Of a stretch of DNA of 64,000 nucleotides, positions 44,224 to 52,194 are shown one piece after another. The translations under genes were made by a program, and so were the position numbers. Location: contig NZ_FTPD01000022.1 in the NCBI RefSeq assembly GCF_900156895.1, forward strand, positions 17,167 to 81,166, given 5' to 3'. The notes beneath the pieces were generated by a model, which was not told where the DNA came from, ran no database searches, and was given only the letters and a program-made list of their open reading frames with translations. Numbering within the stretch: position 1 is the first letter of the stretch; the number at the start of each line of letters is the position of its first letter. The stretch comes from Mesorhizobium prunaredense. GTDB lineage: Bacteria; Pseudomonadota; Alphaproteobacteria; Rhizobiales; Rhizobiaceae.

Positions 44224-45204
44224 TTATTCGGAATAGAGATATTTCGAGATGTTCGGGTCGGCGATGTTGGCCTTGTCCATGATCGTAAAGCCGGTACCGA
44301 TCGCAACCGGGATCGACTGGCCGGTCAGATGGGCATAGGCCGACACGACACCGAAATAGCCAATTTCCGCGGGATGCTGGGCAATCGCTACGTCGACAAG
44401 GCCAGTGTTGATGTTGTCGACAATGCTGGTCGGCGCATCGAACGCCACGACCTTGACGGTGCCGGTCTGCCCGGCCTGCTGGACGCCATTCGCCGCGCCA
44501 AGCGCCGAGAACAGGTTGGCGCCGAACACCCCGACGAGATCGGGATTGCGCGCGAACACAGCCTGCAGTTGCGAGGCGGCCTTGTTGGCGTCGTTGTCGT
44601 TGAACTGGGTTTCGAGAACGGTGACGCCGGGATGGTTGGCCGCCATCTCCTTTTTAAAACCCTCTTCACGCTGGTCGGTGGTCGAAATGCCTGGCTTGAC
44701 GTTCGAAACGTAGACCTTGCCCTTGTCGCCTATGGCCTTGGCCAATGCCCGCGCGGCGATCTCGCCGCCCAGAATGTTGTCGGAGGCAATATAGGACAGT
44801 GGAAAATCCGCCTCGCCGGCGCCGGTCTGGTAGACGCCGCTGCCGATGAAGGTGTCGACGGTGATCACCGGAATGCCGGCGTCATGGGCCTTGCGCAGGG
44901 GTTCGACCAATTGAACCTTGTCGGTCGGCGCGATCAGGATGGCATCCGGCTTCTTGGCGATGACCGCGTCAAGCACGGGGACCTGCGTTACCGGATTGAA
45001 ATCCGGGGCGCCCTGGAAAACCAGGGTCACGCCAAGGGCATCGGCTGCCGCCTGGGCTCCCTTGCGCATGGTGATGTAAAAGCCGTCGGTGGTAAGACCC
45101 GGAATGAGCGCAATGGTGAATTTTTTGTCCTGCGCCAATGCGGGCTTGACCAGCGCCACTGCGCAGATGGCGAGAGCCGCCAGGGCGGCAACAATCTTCT
45201 TCAT
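44224..45204 (-). CDS. sugar ABC transporter periplasmic binding protein (RbsB-like)
   Basis: The 326-residue protein has a signal peptide (MKKIVAALAALAICAVALVK, cut after ALAQ) and a periplasmic binding protein type I fold. Seen are FTIALIPGLTTDGFYITMRKGAQ, PDAILIAPTDKVQLVEPL and GIPVITVDTFIGSG. The ligand should be a monosaccharide or similar polyol; the contact residues cannot be read by eye. GGAGG precedes the ATG. Its promoter region shares a 28-bp element with the aldolase gene at 46874. Confidence 0.9.
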   Translation of the reverse strand: MKKIVAALAALAICAVALVKPALAQDKKFTIALIPGLTTDGFYITMRKGAQAAADALGVTLVFQGAPDFNPVTQVPVLDAVIAKKPDAILIAPTDKVQLVEPLRKAHDAGIPVITVDTFIGSGVYQTGAGEADFPLSYIASDNILGGEIAARALAKAIGDKGKVYVSNVKPGISTTDQREEGFKKEMAANHPGVTVLETQFNDNDANKAASQLQAVFARNPDLVGVFGANLFSALGAANGVQQAGQTGTVKVVAFDAPTSIVDNINTGLVDVAIAQHPAEIGYFGVVSAYAHLTGQSIPVAIGTGFTIMDKANIADPNISKYLYSE

Positions 45205-45441
45205 AACATCCTCCTCCTAATGTTGGCAGATTTTGCCGTTGCGAGTCGTCCCGGTTAGTGAAGTGCTGGCGGCGAGAAGCGGGTTTCGCCTGCTTGCTGT
45301 TATGGGCAGCCTCCTCCCGAGCGCCCCCAAGTCGTTAGATCGGCCATCGAAACCGACCAGCCAGATGCGCAGTCCCGTTACTAGCCTCCGCAAGGTGCAG
45401 GAACAGCGCCGCTCGGCGCATGCTTGCCCTAGCCGCAAGGT

Positions 45442-45469
45442 TGTAACACTTTGCTGAAAGAAATTGCAA
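45442..45469 (-). promoter_or_regulatory. shared 28-bp promoter/operator element, copy 1
   Basis: Read on the minus strand, toward the transporter operon, this element starts TTGCAATTTCTTTCAG and ends GTGTTACA. It matches 46633-46660 at 26 of 28 positions. TTGCAA and TTACAA are 17 bases apart, so it could include -35 and -10 boxes, with the conserved spacer TTTCAGCAA as the regulator site. Confidence 0.55.
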
Positions 45470-45572
45470 CCGCGTATTTCCGGGATCGAAACGCTTTCAA
45501 ACCGGACACCATCTGCCTCCTCCGCAGAGCCCCTCATGCAGACTATTGCCCCAACGCTTTGACGACACAACT

Positions 45573-45600
45573 GATGATTTCGCGGCGATGATTTCGCGGC
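45573..45600. repeat. 14-bp tandem duplication
   Basis: gatgatttcgcggc is repeated twice without a gap, in the region upstream of the transporter promoter. Likely a slippage product. Confidence 0.7.
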
Positions 45601-45683
45601 GGCCGGCTCTCGAAACCGCGTTTGGTGTCAATCAGTTTGGGATCGATTAGCTGTCCCGATGTCACGCATCGGCGTGCCCACCA

Positions 45684-46589
45684 TTATCGGGGCAAGAGAG
45701 CCTCGAGGATGGCCTGGGCCGTCTTCGTGTCCGTCACCAGAGCATTGATAAGCCTGGCGCGGACGGCACCAATGATTGCCATCGCCTTCTCCGGCGAGGC
45801 GGCGACCCCGATCACCAGGGGGACGGCTCGAAGCTGGGCCGGCGACATTGCGATCATCCGGCCCTCCCCCTCCCACGGGATGAGCGTGCCTTCGGCATCG
45901 AAGTAGTGGCGGATGACGTCACCCGCCGCATGAAACAGGGCCTGTTCGCTCAGCGTGGCCGCGCTCGCTTCGGGCGGATTGGTGGCATGGGGCAGGCCGA
46001 TGCCGACGATCGCAACGTCGGTCCGGTCCCAAAGCGCGACGCTGTCGCGGATGGCCGCATCGCCGAGGAAGACCTCACGCAATTCCGAGGACGGCAGATA
46101 GGGCGCATGGATGAAATGCGGCGTCCCGCCCAACTCTTCGGCGGCCAGCCGCACAAACTCGTTGATTTGAAAATGCGCCGCCTGCTGCTGCATGCCGCCG
46201 GTGGCAGCGACGGTAAGAACGCCGGGAATGCGCGGCAGGCCTGCCTGGATCACCTCGCGAATGGCTCGCCCCCAGCCGATGGCGACGACCGAGCCGGCCG
46301 TCAGTCCGACTTGCTTGAGCAAGGCGCCGAGCGGCGCAGCGAGCGCCGTCAGCGCACCGGCTGCCGGCGTTTCGATGACCGCCGCGTCACGCAGCCCGAG
46401 TGCCTCGACCAGTTGCGTGGTGATGCCTTCGGGGGTTGCAAGATCGAGAACCTCGATCCGCACGATGCCCTCCGCCCTCGCCCGCTGCAGGAGGCGCGAT
46501 ATGGTCGCGGTGGAAACGCCAAGCCGCCGCGCGATATCGACCTGCGACATGTCCGCCTCATAGTGCAGTTTGGCGACCGTATGCAGCAT
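45684..46589 (-). CDS. SorC/DeoR-type sugar-binding transcriptional regulator
   Basis: The 301-residue product has an N-terminal helix-turn-helix (LHYEADMSQVDIARRLGVSTATISRLLQRARAEGIV) and a SorC sugar-phosphate-binding domain (about 55-300). The latter contains VVAIGWGRAIREVIQ and VAIVGIGLP. SorC regulators respond to a phosphorylated intermediate of the pathway they control. It lies between the transporter operon and the aldolase-kinase genes. A conserved element precedes both, so it very likely regulates both. No better start is seen upstream of 46589. Confidence 0.88.
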   Translation of the reverse strand: MLHTVAKLHYEADMSQVDIARRLGVSTATISRLLQRARAEGIVRIEVLDLATPEGITTQLVEALGLRDAAVIETPAAGALTALAAPLGALLKQVGLTAGSVVAIGWGRAIREVIQAGLPRIPGVLTVAATGGMQQQAAHFQINEFVRLAAEELGGTPHFIHAPYLPSSELREVFLGDAAIRDSVALWDRTDVAIVGIGLPHATNPPEASAATLSEQALFHAAGDVIRHYFDAEGTLIPWEGEGRMIAMSPAQLRAVPLVIGVAASPEKAMAIIGAVRARLINALVTDTKTAQAILEALLPR

Positions 46590-46632
46590 CGTCCGCGATG
46601 CGGTTGCATCTTGTGCGGGAGGGGCAGGCAGC

Positions 46633-46660
46633 TTGCAATTCCTTTCAGCAATGTGTTACA
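46633..46660 (+). promoter_or_regulatory. shared 28-bp promoter/operator element, copy 2
   Basis: On the plus strand, reading toward the aldolase gene, this element starts TTGCAATTCCTTTCAG and ends GTGTTACA, with two differences from the copy before the transporter operon. It lies between the divergent SorC and aldolase genes, 214 bases before the aldolase start. Confidence 0.55.
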
Positions 46661-46873
46661 GACCATCGACCGATGGGAGTTATCGCGCAAATCCGGCTGA
46701 CTCGCAACGTGGGCTGGTTTCCACGGCAGATTGCGCGCCAAGCCCAAATTTGTCGGTCCGATAGCGCAGCAAAGCGGCAAAACCTCCTGCCGAAAGGCAG
46801 ATAAAAACTGAACTTTCTTGTTTCCACTGATCTGCGCCCTGGTGGATGGGCGCCAACATCGGACAGAAGACCC

Positions 46874-47779
46874 ATGACAAAGATGACGACCGCAGAGTTG
46901 CGCGGCTACCAGCAGATATGCGGCAAGGACGGGGCCATGATGGCCATCGCCTGTGACCAGCGCGGCGGCATGCGAAGCTTGCTTGCGTCGGACCCCGCCG
47001 AACAGGCCAAGATCACCAACGACATGCTGGGCGACACCAAGTCGGACATCACGCGATACCTCGCCAGCCAGGCATCCTGCGTACTGCTCGACCCGCTCTG
47101 CGCGGTGCCGCGGGTTGTCGATGAAGGGGTGCTGAGCCGCGATACGGCTCTGCTCATCGGCCTCGACGCTTCGGGCTTCGACGTCTCGCCCGCCGGCTAC
47201 CGCCTGTCGCGCCTCGCTCCCGGCATCGGCGCGCGCCGCGTCCGCGAGCTCGGCGGCACCGGCGGCAAGATCATGGTCTATCTCAGGGCCGACAGGCCTG
47301 AGGCGAACGAGCATAATGTCGCCATTCTGCGCCAATGCATCGCCGATTTCGCGCAAGAGGACCTCCTGCTCGTCGTCGAGTTCCTGACCTATCAGCTCGA
47401 AGCGGAAAGCCTTGAAGAGTATGCGGCCAAGATCCCCTGGCTCGTCGAAGAGGGCACCCGGATTTCGCTGGAATGCGGGGCCAAGGTGCTCAAGCTTCCT
47501 TATCCCGGAACGCCGGAAGCCTGCGCCAGGATCAGCAGCATGGCTGGCGAGGTGCCATGGGCGGTCCTCTCCGCCGGCGTCAACCACGCAACCTTCCTGG
47601 GCCAGGTCGAGATCGCGATGCGGAACGGCGCGTCAGGCGTCATCGCCGGCCGGTCGCTGTGGAAGGACTGCATCTCGCTCGACCGTGACATTCAGCGGGA
47701 AAGGCTCAGGACTATCGCAGTATCGAGATTGCGCGAGCTTCAGGCGGTGATCGGAAACTACCGGCAGAAAGCCGCTTAG
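46874..47779 (+). CDS. class I aldolase of the LacD/YihT (DeoC/LacD) family
   Basis: The 301-residue product resembles tagatose-1,6-bisphosphate aldolase (LacD) and sulfofructose-1-phosphate aldolase (YihT). Seen are MAIACDQRGGMRSLL near the N-terminus, the Schiff-base Lys207 in AKVLKLPYPG, and the C-terminal WAVLSAGVNHATF and GASGVIAGRSLWKD phosphate loop. It should cleave a phosphorylated ketose into DHAP and an aldehyde. The gene lies downstream of the SorC-linked element and upstream of the ROK fusion kinase, which probably makes its substrate. Whether the sugar is tagatose-, fructose- or sulfo-type is not resolved. Confidence 0.82.
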   Translation: MTKMTTAELRGYQQICGKDGAMMAIACDQRGGMRSLLASDPAEQAKITNDMLGDTKSDITRYLASQASCVLLDPLCAVPRVVDEGVLSRDTALLIGLDASGFDVSPAGYRLSRLAPGIGARRVRELGGTGGKIMVYLRADRPEANEHNVAILRQCIADFAQEDLLLVVEFLTYQLEAESLEEYAAKIPWLVEEGTRISLECGAKVLKLPYPGTPEACARISSMAGEVPWAVLSAGVNHATFLGQVEIAMRNGASGVIAGRSLWKDCISLDRDIQRERLRTIAVSRLRELQAVIGNYRQKAA

Positions 47780-47810
47780 CACAATGACGCCGAACCGAAG
47801 GTCCGCGATG

Positions 47811-47897
47811 CAAATCGTCGTCGATCTTCGAAAAGCATCATGCGCAAATCAAAAGTACTATAGCGTCCTGTGCGCACCAGGATGCGCGACGCTGTAG
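47811..47897. repeat. dispersed intergenic repeat, family A, copy 2
   Basis: This copy is in the opposite orientation to 16551-16650. It shares the aatcgtcgtcgat palindrome, gcatcatgcgcaaa, and the ending gcgcgacgctgtag. It fills most of the gap between the aldolase and the ROK kinase genes, so the two may not be on one simple transcript. Confidence 0.6.
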
Positions 47898-47933
47898 TTA
47901 TCCGACGTTCACACCAGGCACGCATAGGACGTC

Positions 47934-49433
47934 ATGCCTCTTAGTTCGATGGCCATAGGAATCGATATCGGCGGCACCAATCTGCGCGCCGCCCGTGTTT
48001 CCGGCACGGGCGAAATCCTCGACCGCATTTCCGAGAAAAGCGCGCCGGACCCCGAGCTCGTGCTCTCCCGGATCGCCGAAATGGTGCGCCGGCTCGATTC
48101 CCCCGAAGTTGCGGCCATTGGCATCGGCGTCCCCGGCCGCGTCGATGCGCGGCTTGGCGCGGTCTTGTCCGGGGGCTATGTCAACCTCGCCTCGGTCTCC
48201 CTGGCGCAACGACTGGAAAGCCTGGCGGGCAAGCCCGTGGTGATCGACAATGACTGCAACATGGCACTGGTCGCCGAAATGGCTCTCGGTGCCGCCAGAG
48301 GCCATGAAAGCATCGTCATGTTCACGATCGGGACCGGCATTGGCGGTGCCGTGGTCCAGGACCGGCGAATCGTCCGCGGCAAGGGGACGGCGGGGCAGCT
48401 CGGCCACATCACCGTCGACATATCAGGCGAAGCGTGCGTCTGCGGCCGGCGCGGCTGCGTTGAAACCACCAGCTCAGGCACGGCGCTTGGCCGTCACATC
48501 GCGCGGGCAGGCCTCGGTCCGGACGTTTCGGTCGATCAGCTTTTTGCCCGGGATGCGGGCGGCGATCGCTTGGCGCGCGGTATACTGGAAGCCTGGGCCG
48601 GGCCGCTGCGTGCGGCAATCGATACGACCGTGGCCATGTTCGACCCCGACCTGGTGCTGCTCGGCGGCGGACTTGGCCTGGCGGCCCATCGGGCGCTTGC
48701 CAGGGCTCCTGCCCTGGCTCCCTGGTACCAATGCCCGGTGGAAGCGGCGCAACTGGGCGACGACGCCGGGGTCATCGGCGCCGGTCTGCAAGCGCTCGCC
48801 GCACAAGCAGAAGTTGCGCAAGCAGAAGTTGCACAAGTCTCGCCAGTGTCCTTGCCGACCGCCCGGCTCGATCGCACCAGGCGCGCCGTGCCCAGCCGGC
48901 GCGCCGTGCTCGTCAACGGCATCCCCGCCAGCGGCAAAAGCACGGTCTCGCGCGGCATCGCCGAGCGCATGGGTTGGCCATTGCTGGCACTCGATACGAT
49001 CAAGAACCCGTTCCTCGAAGTGCTTGGCGGCGGCGATCGCGAATTCAACCGCATACTCGGCCGCGCCAGTTACCAGGCCATCTGGTCAGTCGTCGGCGAG
49101 GCCCCGGCGGGCACCATATTTGTCGTAGACGCCTGGTTCGGCTTCCAGCCGCGCCAGGTGCTCGAGGATCACCTGCGCAGCGCCGGCGTCGAGCAGACCG
49201 CCGAGATCTGGTGCCATGCGCCCGGCGAGGTTCTGGCCGAGCGCTATCGCGCACGGCTCGACCAGCGTCCGGCCGGCCATCCCGGCGCGACCTACATCCC
49301 CGAACTGATCGAACTGGCCAAGCGCGCCGAGCCGCTGCGGCGCGGACCGCTGTTTGACGTCGACACGACCAGACCGATCGCCTTCGACGCCATCGCGCGA
49401 TGGCTGCAGGCGACGATTGCGGCTGACAGATAG
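47934..49433 (+). CDS. fusion of a ROK sugar kinase and a P-loop kinase
   Basis: The 499-residue product joins two different kinase folds. Residues 6-288 are a complete ROK kinase: GIDIGGTNLRAAR (8-20), the catalytic Asp107 in DNDCNMALVAE, FTIGTGIGGAV, and the zinc site His158 with Cys168, Cys170 and Cys175. The usual Glu of the GExGH motif is Gln155. A short linker with a duplicated AQAEV follows. Residues about 320-499 form a P-loop kinase with Walker A GIPASGKST (329-337) and VVDAWFGFQ, similar to small-molecule kinases of the AAA_33/zeta type. Neighbouring aldolase and sugar importer suggest consecutive phosphorylation of one sugar; this is inference. Confidence 0.85.
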   Translation: MPLSSMAIGIDIGGTNLRAARVSGTGEILDRISEKSAPDPELVLSRIAEMVRRLDSPEVAAIGIGVPGRVDARLGAVLSGGYVNLASVSLAQRLESLAGKPVVIDNDCNMALVAEMALGAARGHESIVMFTIGTGIGGAVVQDRRIVRGKGTAGQLGHITVDISGEACVCGRRGCVETTSSGTALGRHIARAGLGPDVSVDQLFARDAGGDRLARGILEAWAGPLRAAIDTTVAMFDPDLVLLGGGLGLAAHRALARAPALAPWYQCPVEAAQLGDDAGVIGAGLQALAAQAEVAQAEVAQVSPVSLPTARLDRTRRAVPSRRAVLVNGIPASGKSTVSRGIAERMGWPLLALDTIKNPFLEVLGGGDREFNRILGRASYQAIWSVVGEAPAGTIFVVDAWFGFQPRQVLEDHLRSAGVEQTAEIWCHAPGEVLAERYRARLDQRPAGHPGATYIPELIELAKRAEPLRRGPLFDVDTTRPIAFDAIARWLQATIAADR

Positions 49434-49687
49434 GCAGCGCGGCACTAAAGCGCGTCGAGGGGGGATCGCGCCTCAAGACCCTCAAGCGCGCCATGTACGG
49501 GCGAGCCGGCGCCGAACTCCCGAGCGCCAGGATGCTGCCGATCCATGTTCTCAATCATCACACAAATGAGGAGGATTCTTACAAAGGCCTGGCGGAGGGC
49601 TGATACAAGCTGAGTAGTTAACCCGTCCTTCAGTGGGCTTGCATAAGCTTACGTTGCGAAGCGGCATGGAAGCGAACTGACTGGTCT

Positions 49688-51595
49688 ATGGCCCCCAAGA
49701 AACAACACGCGCTGGAGGCCAGAATCCTTCAAGATCAGCTTGCTGATCTGAAGGCCGGTCTCTCCGTGTCGATGCCGATAAGCACTATGCTGTCAGCCCT
49801 GATTTTGACGGTGCAGGCCCTTTCTGGCGGAGGCTTCGCCGCCGCAATCTGGTTCCTGGTTGTCAATGCGATAAATGCCGCCCGCCTCGGACTCGCCCGT
49901 TATCCGCTAAAGGAGACGGGGCATCAGGACGATCTAACAGGGATTTCGCAGCGGCTTCGCTGGTTTGGCATCCTTGCTCTTCTGGCAGGGTTTGCCTGGT
50001 CCTTTCTTGCCGTCCTTACTGCTGGCTACACAACACCCCAAGCGCCGCTGCATTTGATTATTCTGGCCGGCATTTCAGCTGGTGCGGTTACATACGGCAG
50101 TTCATATGCCGCGGCAGCGATAAACTTCATCACGCCCCCGCTCCTCATCACAGCGGCGTGCTTGCTGGCGAAAGGCAACTTTGAAGCCTATGTTCTTACT
50201 TTCGCCGTTCTGCTCTTCTTGGGCGGTCTGGTTCGAGCCTTGTTTGTTGGACAAGCCCGCTTCCGCGAAGCGAGCCGATTGACACATGAGGCGGAGCGGC
50301 TTGCGGCGGAAATGGAGCGCAATTCCAGGGAGGACCACCTGACGGCCCTTCTCAACAGACGGGGCCTCCAACACGCGATCAATCAACTCGAGAATACAGA
50401 CGGCCCCTTCGTTGCAATGCTGATTGATCTAGACGGCTTCAAATCTGTCAACGATACCTACGGTCACAGGACCGGTGATGAACTGCTCGTCATGATCGCC
50501 CGCCGGATAGAGCAGGAAGCGCCGGCAGGCTCAACGCTCGCCCGTATCGGCGGCGATGAGTTCGTGCTGTTTTTTCCCTCACTCAGGAGTTCGCTTTCTC
50601 CCAGCAGCCTCGCATCCAATATCATAGCCAAAGTCGCCAGCCCCTATCCTAAGGTCGCGTCCGTCCGGATCGGTGCATCGATCGGAATATACTTGGCTGA
50701 ACGGCCGGGGCTGACGGAAATGTTGCTGCGGGCGGATGTCGCCCTTTACACGGCCAAGCGTCGTGGCAGGAACGAATTTTGCCTGTTCGATGCCGAACTC
50801 GACACGGAATTGCAACGTCGCCAGTCCATCGAACGCGACCTTCATTCGGCGATAGAGGCGAGAACGCTGGCACCTTGGTTCCAGTCCATCGTCAGGCTCG
50901 ACACCGAGGCCGTGATCGGTTTCGAAGCCTTGCTAAGGTGGTCCCATCCGATCCATGGCTCCATCTCTCCACCCGAAATCATGACAGCCGCACGCGAAAC
51001 CGGAATGCTTCAACTGCTAACGCAAACGGTATTCTCCGACTGTTGTGCTCTTATCGACGGCTTGGTGAAAGCTGACCGTCGAGATGTTCGTGTGGCAATG
51101 AATGTTTCACCGCGCGAATTGGAAGCCGGCGATATCGACGACATGGTTCTGGATGGTCTGGCGGCAAAAGACCTCCCGACAACGATGTTCGAAATCGAGA
51201 TTACCGAAGAATCTCCAGTGGACCCGGACAGAGTGGACGAAAAGCTCGGACGGCTGTCACATGCCGGCATTTCCATCGCGCTCGATGACTTCGGCACCGG
51301 CTTTTCCACGTTGGCATCGCTCAAGGACAGTCGGATACGCAAGGTGAAAATAGACCAAGGCTTCATTCGCGGCTTAGCCAAGTCTCGGGAGGACCGGCTG
51401 CTTGTCAAAACGGTGATCGATCTTGGTCGGGCGCTCGGGATCGATGTCATGGCCGAGGGCGTCGAAACAGAGGCGGATCGGCAAATTCTTTACAAGCTTG
51501 GCTGCAGAACTGCTCAGGGCTTCCTATTCTCCGAGGCGGTCCCTCTAAGCCAAGCACTTGAGGTGGCACTAAAAGAGCACGCTACGGAGTTGTGA
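49688..51595 (+). CDS. membrane GGDEF-EAL cyclic-di-GMP enzyme
   Basis: The 635-residue protein has an N-terminal membrane region with about six helices (residues 28-195), no periplasmic sensor domain, then GGDEF and EAL. GGDEF is intact (RIGGDEFVLF), as is EAL (GFEALLRW, MNVSPRELE, DDFGTGFSTLASL, AEGVETEADRQ). Both activities are therefore possible. Composition is A/T-richer than most flanking genes. It is the cargo gene nearest the tRNA-His attachment site. Its upstream 254-base gap shows nothing beyond a fragment of repeat family B. Confidence 0.9.
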   Translation: MAPKKQHALEARILQDQLADLKAGLSVSMPISTMLSALILTVQALSGGGFAAAIWFLVVNAINAARLGLARYPLKETGHQDDLTGISQRLRWFGILALLAGFAWSFLAVLTAGYTTPQAPLHLIILAGISAGAVTYGSSYAAAAINFITPPLLITAACLLAKGNFEAYVLTFAVLLFLGGLVRALFVGQARFREASRLTHEAERLAAEMERNSREDHLTALLNRRGLQHAINQLENTDGPFVAMLIDLDGFKSVNDTYGHRTGDELLVMIARRIEQEAPAGSTLARIGGDEFVLFFPSLRSSLSPSSLASNIIAKVASPYPKVASVRIGASIGIYLAERPGLTEMLLRADVALYTAKRRGRNEFCLFDAELDTELQRRQSIERDLHSAIEARTLAPWFQSIVRLDTEAVIGFEALLRWSHPIHGSISPPEIMTAARETGMLQLLTQTVFSDCCALIDGLVKADRRDVRVAMNVSPRELEAGDIDDMVLDGLAAKDLPTTMFEIEITEESPVDPDRVDEKLGRLSHAGISIALDDFGTGFSTLASLKDSRIRKVKIDQGFIRGLAKSREDRLLVKTVIDLGRALGIDVMAEGVETEADRQILYKLGCRTAQGFLFSEAVPLSQALEVALKEHATEL

Positions 51596-51672
51596 GGGCC
51601 GGTGGCGGCTCATAACAAAGACGGCGCATAACGCCGCGGCCGCACCGCTTTTGCCCCGGTTACATGAACCAA

Positions 51673-51692
51673 TGGTACCGTTGGCTGGGATC
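51673..51692. repeat. right att-like site (tRNA-His 3' end)
   Basis: These are the last 20 bases of the tRNA-His gene, including CCA. They recur at 26261-26280 with two mismatches. The intact tRNA side is expected to be the outer end of the element. Confidence 0.55.
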
Positions 51693-51749
51693 GAACCAGC
51701 GACCTCCGGATCCACAATCCGGCGCTCTAACCATCTGAGCTACAACGGC
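51673..51749 (-). tRNA. tRNA-His (anticodon GTG), without G-1 and with A73
   Basis: A full cloverleaf is seen: acceptor GCCGTTG/CAACGGT (a G-U first pair), D stem GCTC/GAGC, anticodon stem CCGGA/TCCGG with loop TTGTGGA, T stem GCTGG/CCAGC with loop TTCGATC, and an encoded CCA. The base before position 1 is T, not G, and the discriminator is A. Most bacteria have G-1 opposite C73 in tRNA-His; its absence marks a clade of Alphaproteobacteria with a divergent HisRS. The 3' end is the proposed integration site of the island to its left. Confidence 0.95.
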
Positions 51750-51861
51750 ACGTTCGCCTGAGCGGGGTGGGAACGTTCATTCTCCGCGACCCGCTCTGTC
51801 GTTCGGCGATGCGTCCATACGGGCTATCGGAGTTTAATTCAAGGCTTTTGGCCGCGCATGA

Positions 51862-51959
51862 CCGCGAAAATCAGAATCGATTTCGCTGGGAATCATGCGC
51901 AAAAATCCCAGGCTCCACCGCGTCCTTTGCGCGCCAAAGAAGGCGCGCGGCGCTGTAGG
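51862..51959. repeat. dispersed intergenic repeat, family A, copy 3
   Basis: The element carries the palindrome around aaaatcagaatcgattt, aatcatgcgcaaaa, cgtcctttgcgcgcc and the ending gcgcggcgctgtag. It is in the opposite orientation to the copy before gshA. It lies between the tRNA and the small RNA. Confidence 0.6.
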
Positions 51960-52000
51960 GCAAAGAGCGCTCCGGCATCGACATTATATTTCGCCGGGCA

Positions 52001-52119
52001 AAGAAAAAGGCCGGCGGGAGGAGGTGCCGGCCTTTTCCTGTTCCGAGCCAGCGGGAGGAGGTGCTGGCTGGTCATCCCGGAGAGCAGAGGGAGGAGGTTC
52101 CACTCGCCGGGTATTCGCT
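52001..52119 (-). ncRNA. small RNA with three anti-Shine-Dalgarno loops (alpha-r14/cuckoo type)
   Basis: The minus strand carries three consecutive hairpins, each with CCTCCTCCC in the loop: about 52075-52110 (stem CCCGG/CCGGG), 52046-52067 (perfect GCCAGC/GCTGGC) and 52009-52032 (perfect GGCCGGC/GCCGGCC). The last is followed by TTTTTCTTT, so it is also the terminator. CCTCCTCCC is the complement of the ribosome binding site. This architecture matches the alpha-r14 and cuckoo small RNAs of Alphaproteobacteria. A TATAGT box at 52126-52131 would place the start near 52119, giving about 119 bases. It lies directly downstream of the phasin gene; it may also be processed from that transcript. Confidence 0.75.
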
Positions 52120-52194
52120 TGGACCACTATATCTCACATAATCCTGTTCGAAGAAATGCGACCTTTTGTTGCATCTTCAAATTATGCGCAAATA

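Larger units (their letters stand above)
45205..45683. other. intergenic control region of the sugar operon
   Basis: The 479 bases between the binding-protein gene and the SorC gene hold no convincing gene. They contain the conserved 28-bp element (45442-45469, minus orientation, about 240 bases before the start) and a 14-bp tandem duplication (45573-45600). Small open frames on both strands look like chance. Confidence 0.6.
26261..51692. mobile_element. candidate tRNA-His-integrated genomic island (25.4 kb)
   Basis: The last 20 bases of the tRNA-His gene (51673-51692) recur in the same orientation at 26261-26280 with two mismatches. This is the expected layout of an element that integrated into the tRNA 3' end: intact tRNA, island, duplicated end. 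An integrase fragment with the box II motif DLHFHDLR lies 630 bases inside the left repeat. The segments 26.5-42.3 kb and 49.6-51.6 kb are A/T-richer than flanking DNA, and the cargo is accessory catabolism and signalling. No intact integrase is seen, so the element would be fixed. The 42.3-49.4 kb part has host-like composition and may have a separate history. Confidence 0.55.

Noticed and set aside
52005-52110. Three GGGAGGAGGT segments as tandem ribosome binding sites on the plus strand
   Set aside because: No start codons or frames follow them. All are hairpin loops, and the T-run lies on the minus strand, so a minus-strand small RNA explains them.
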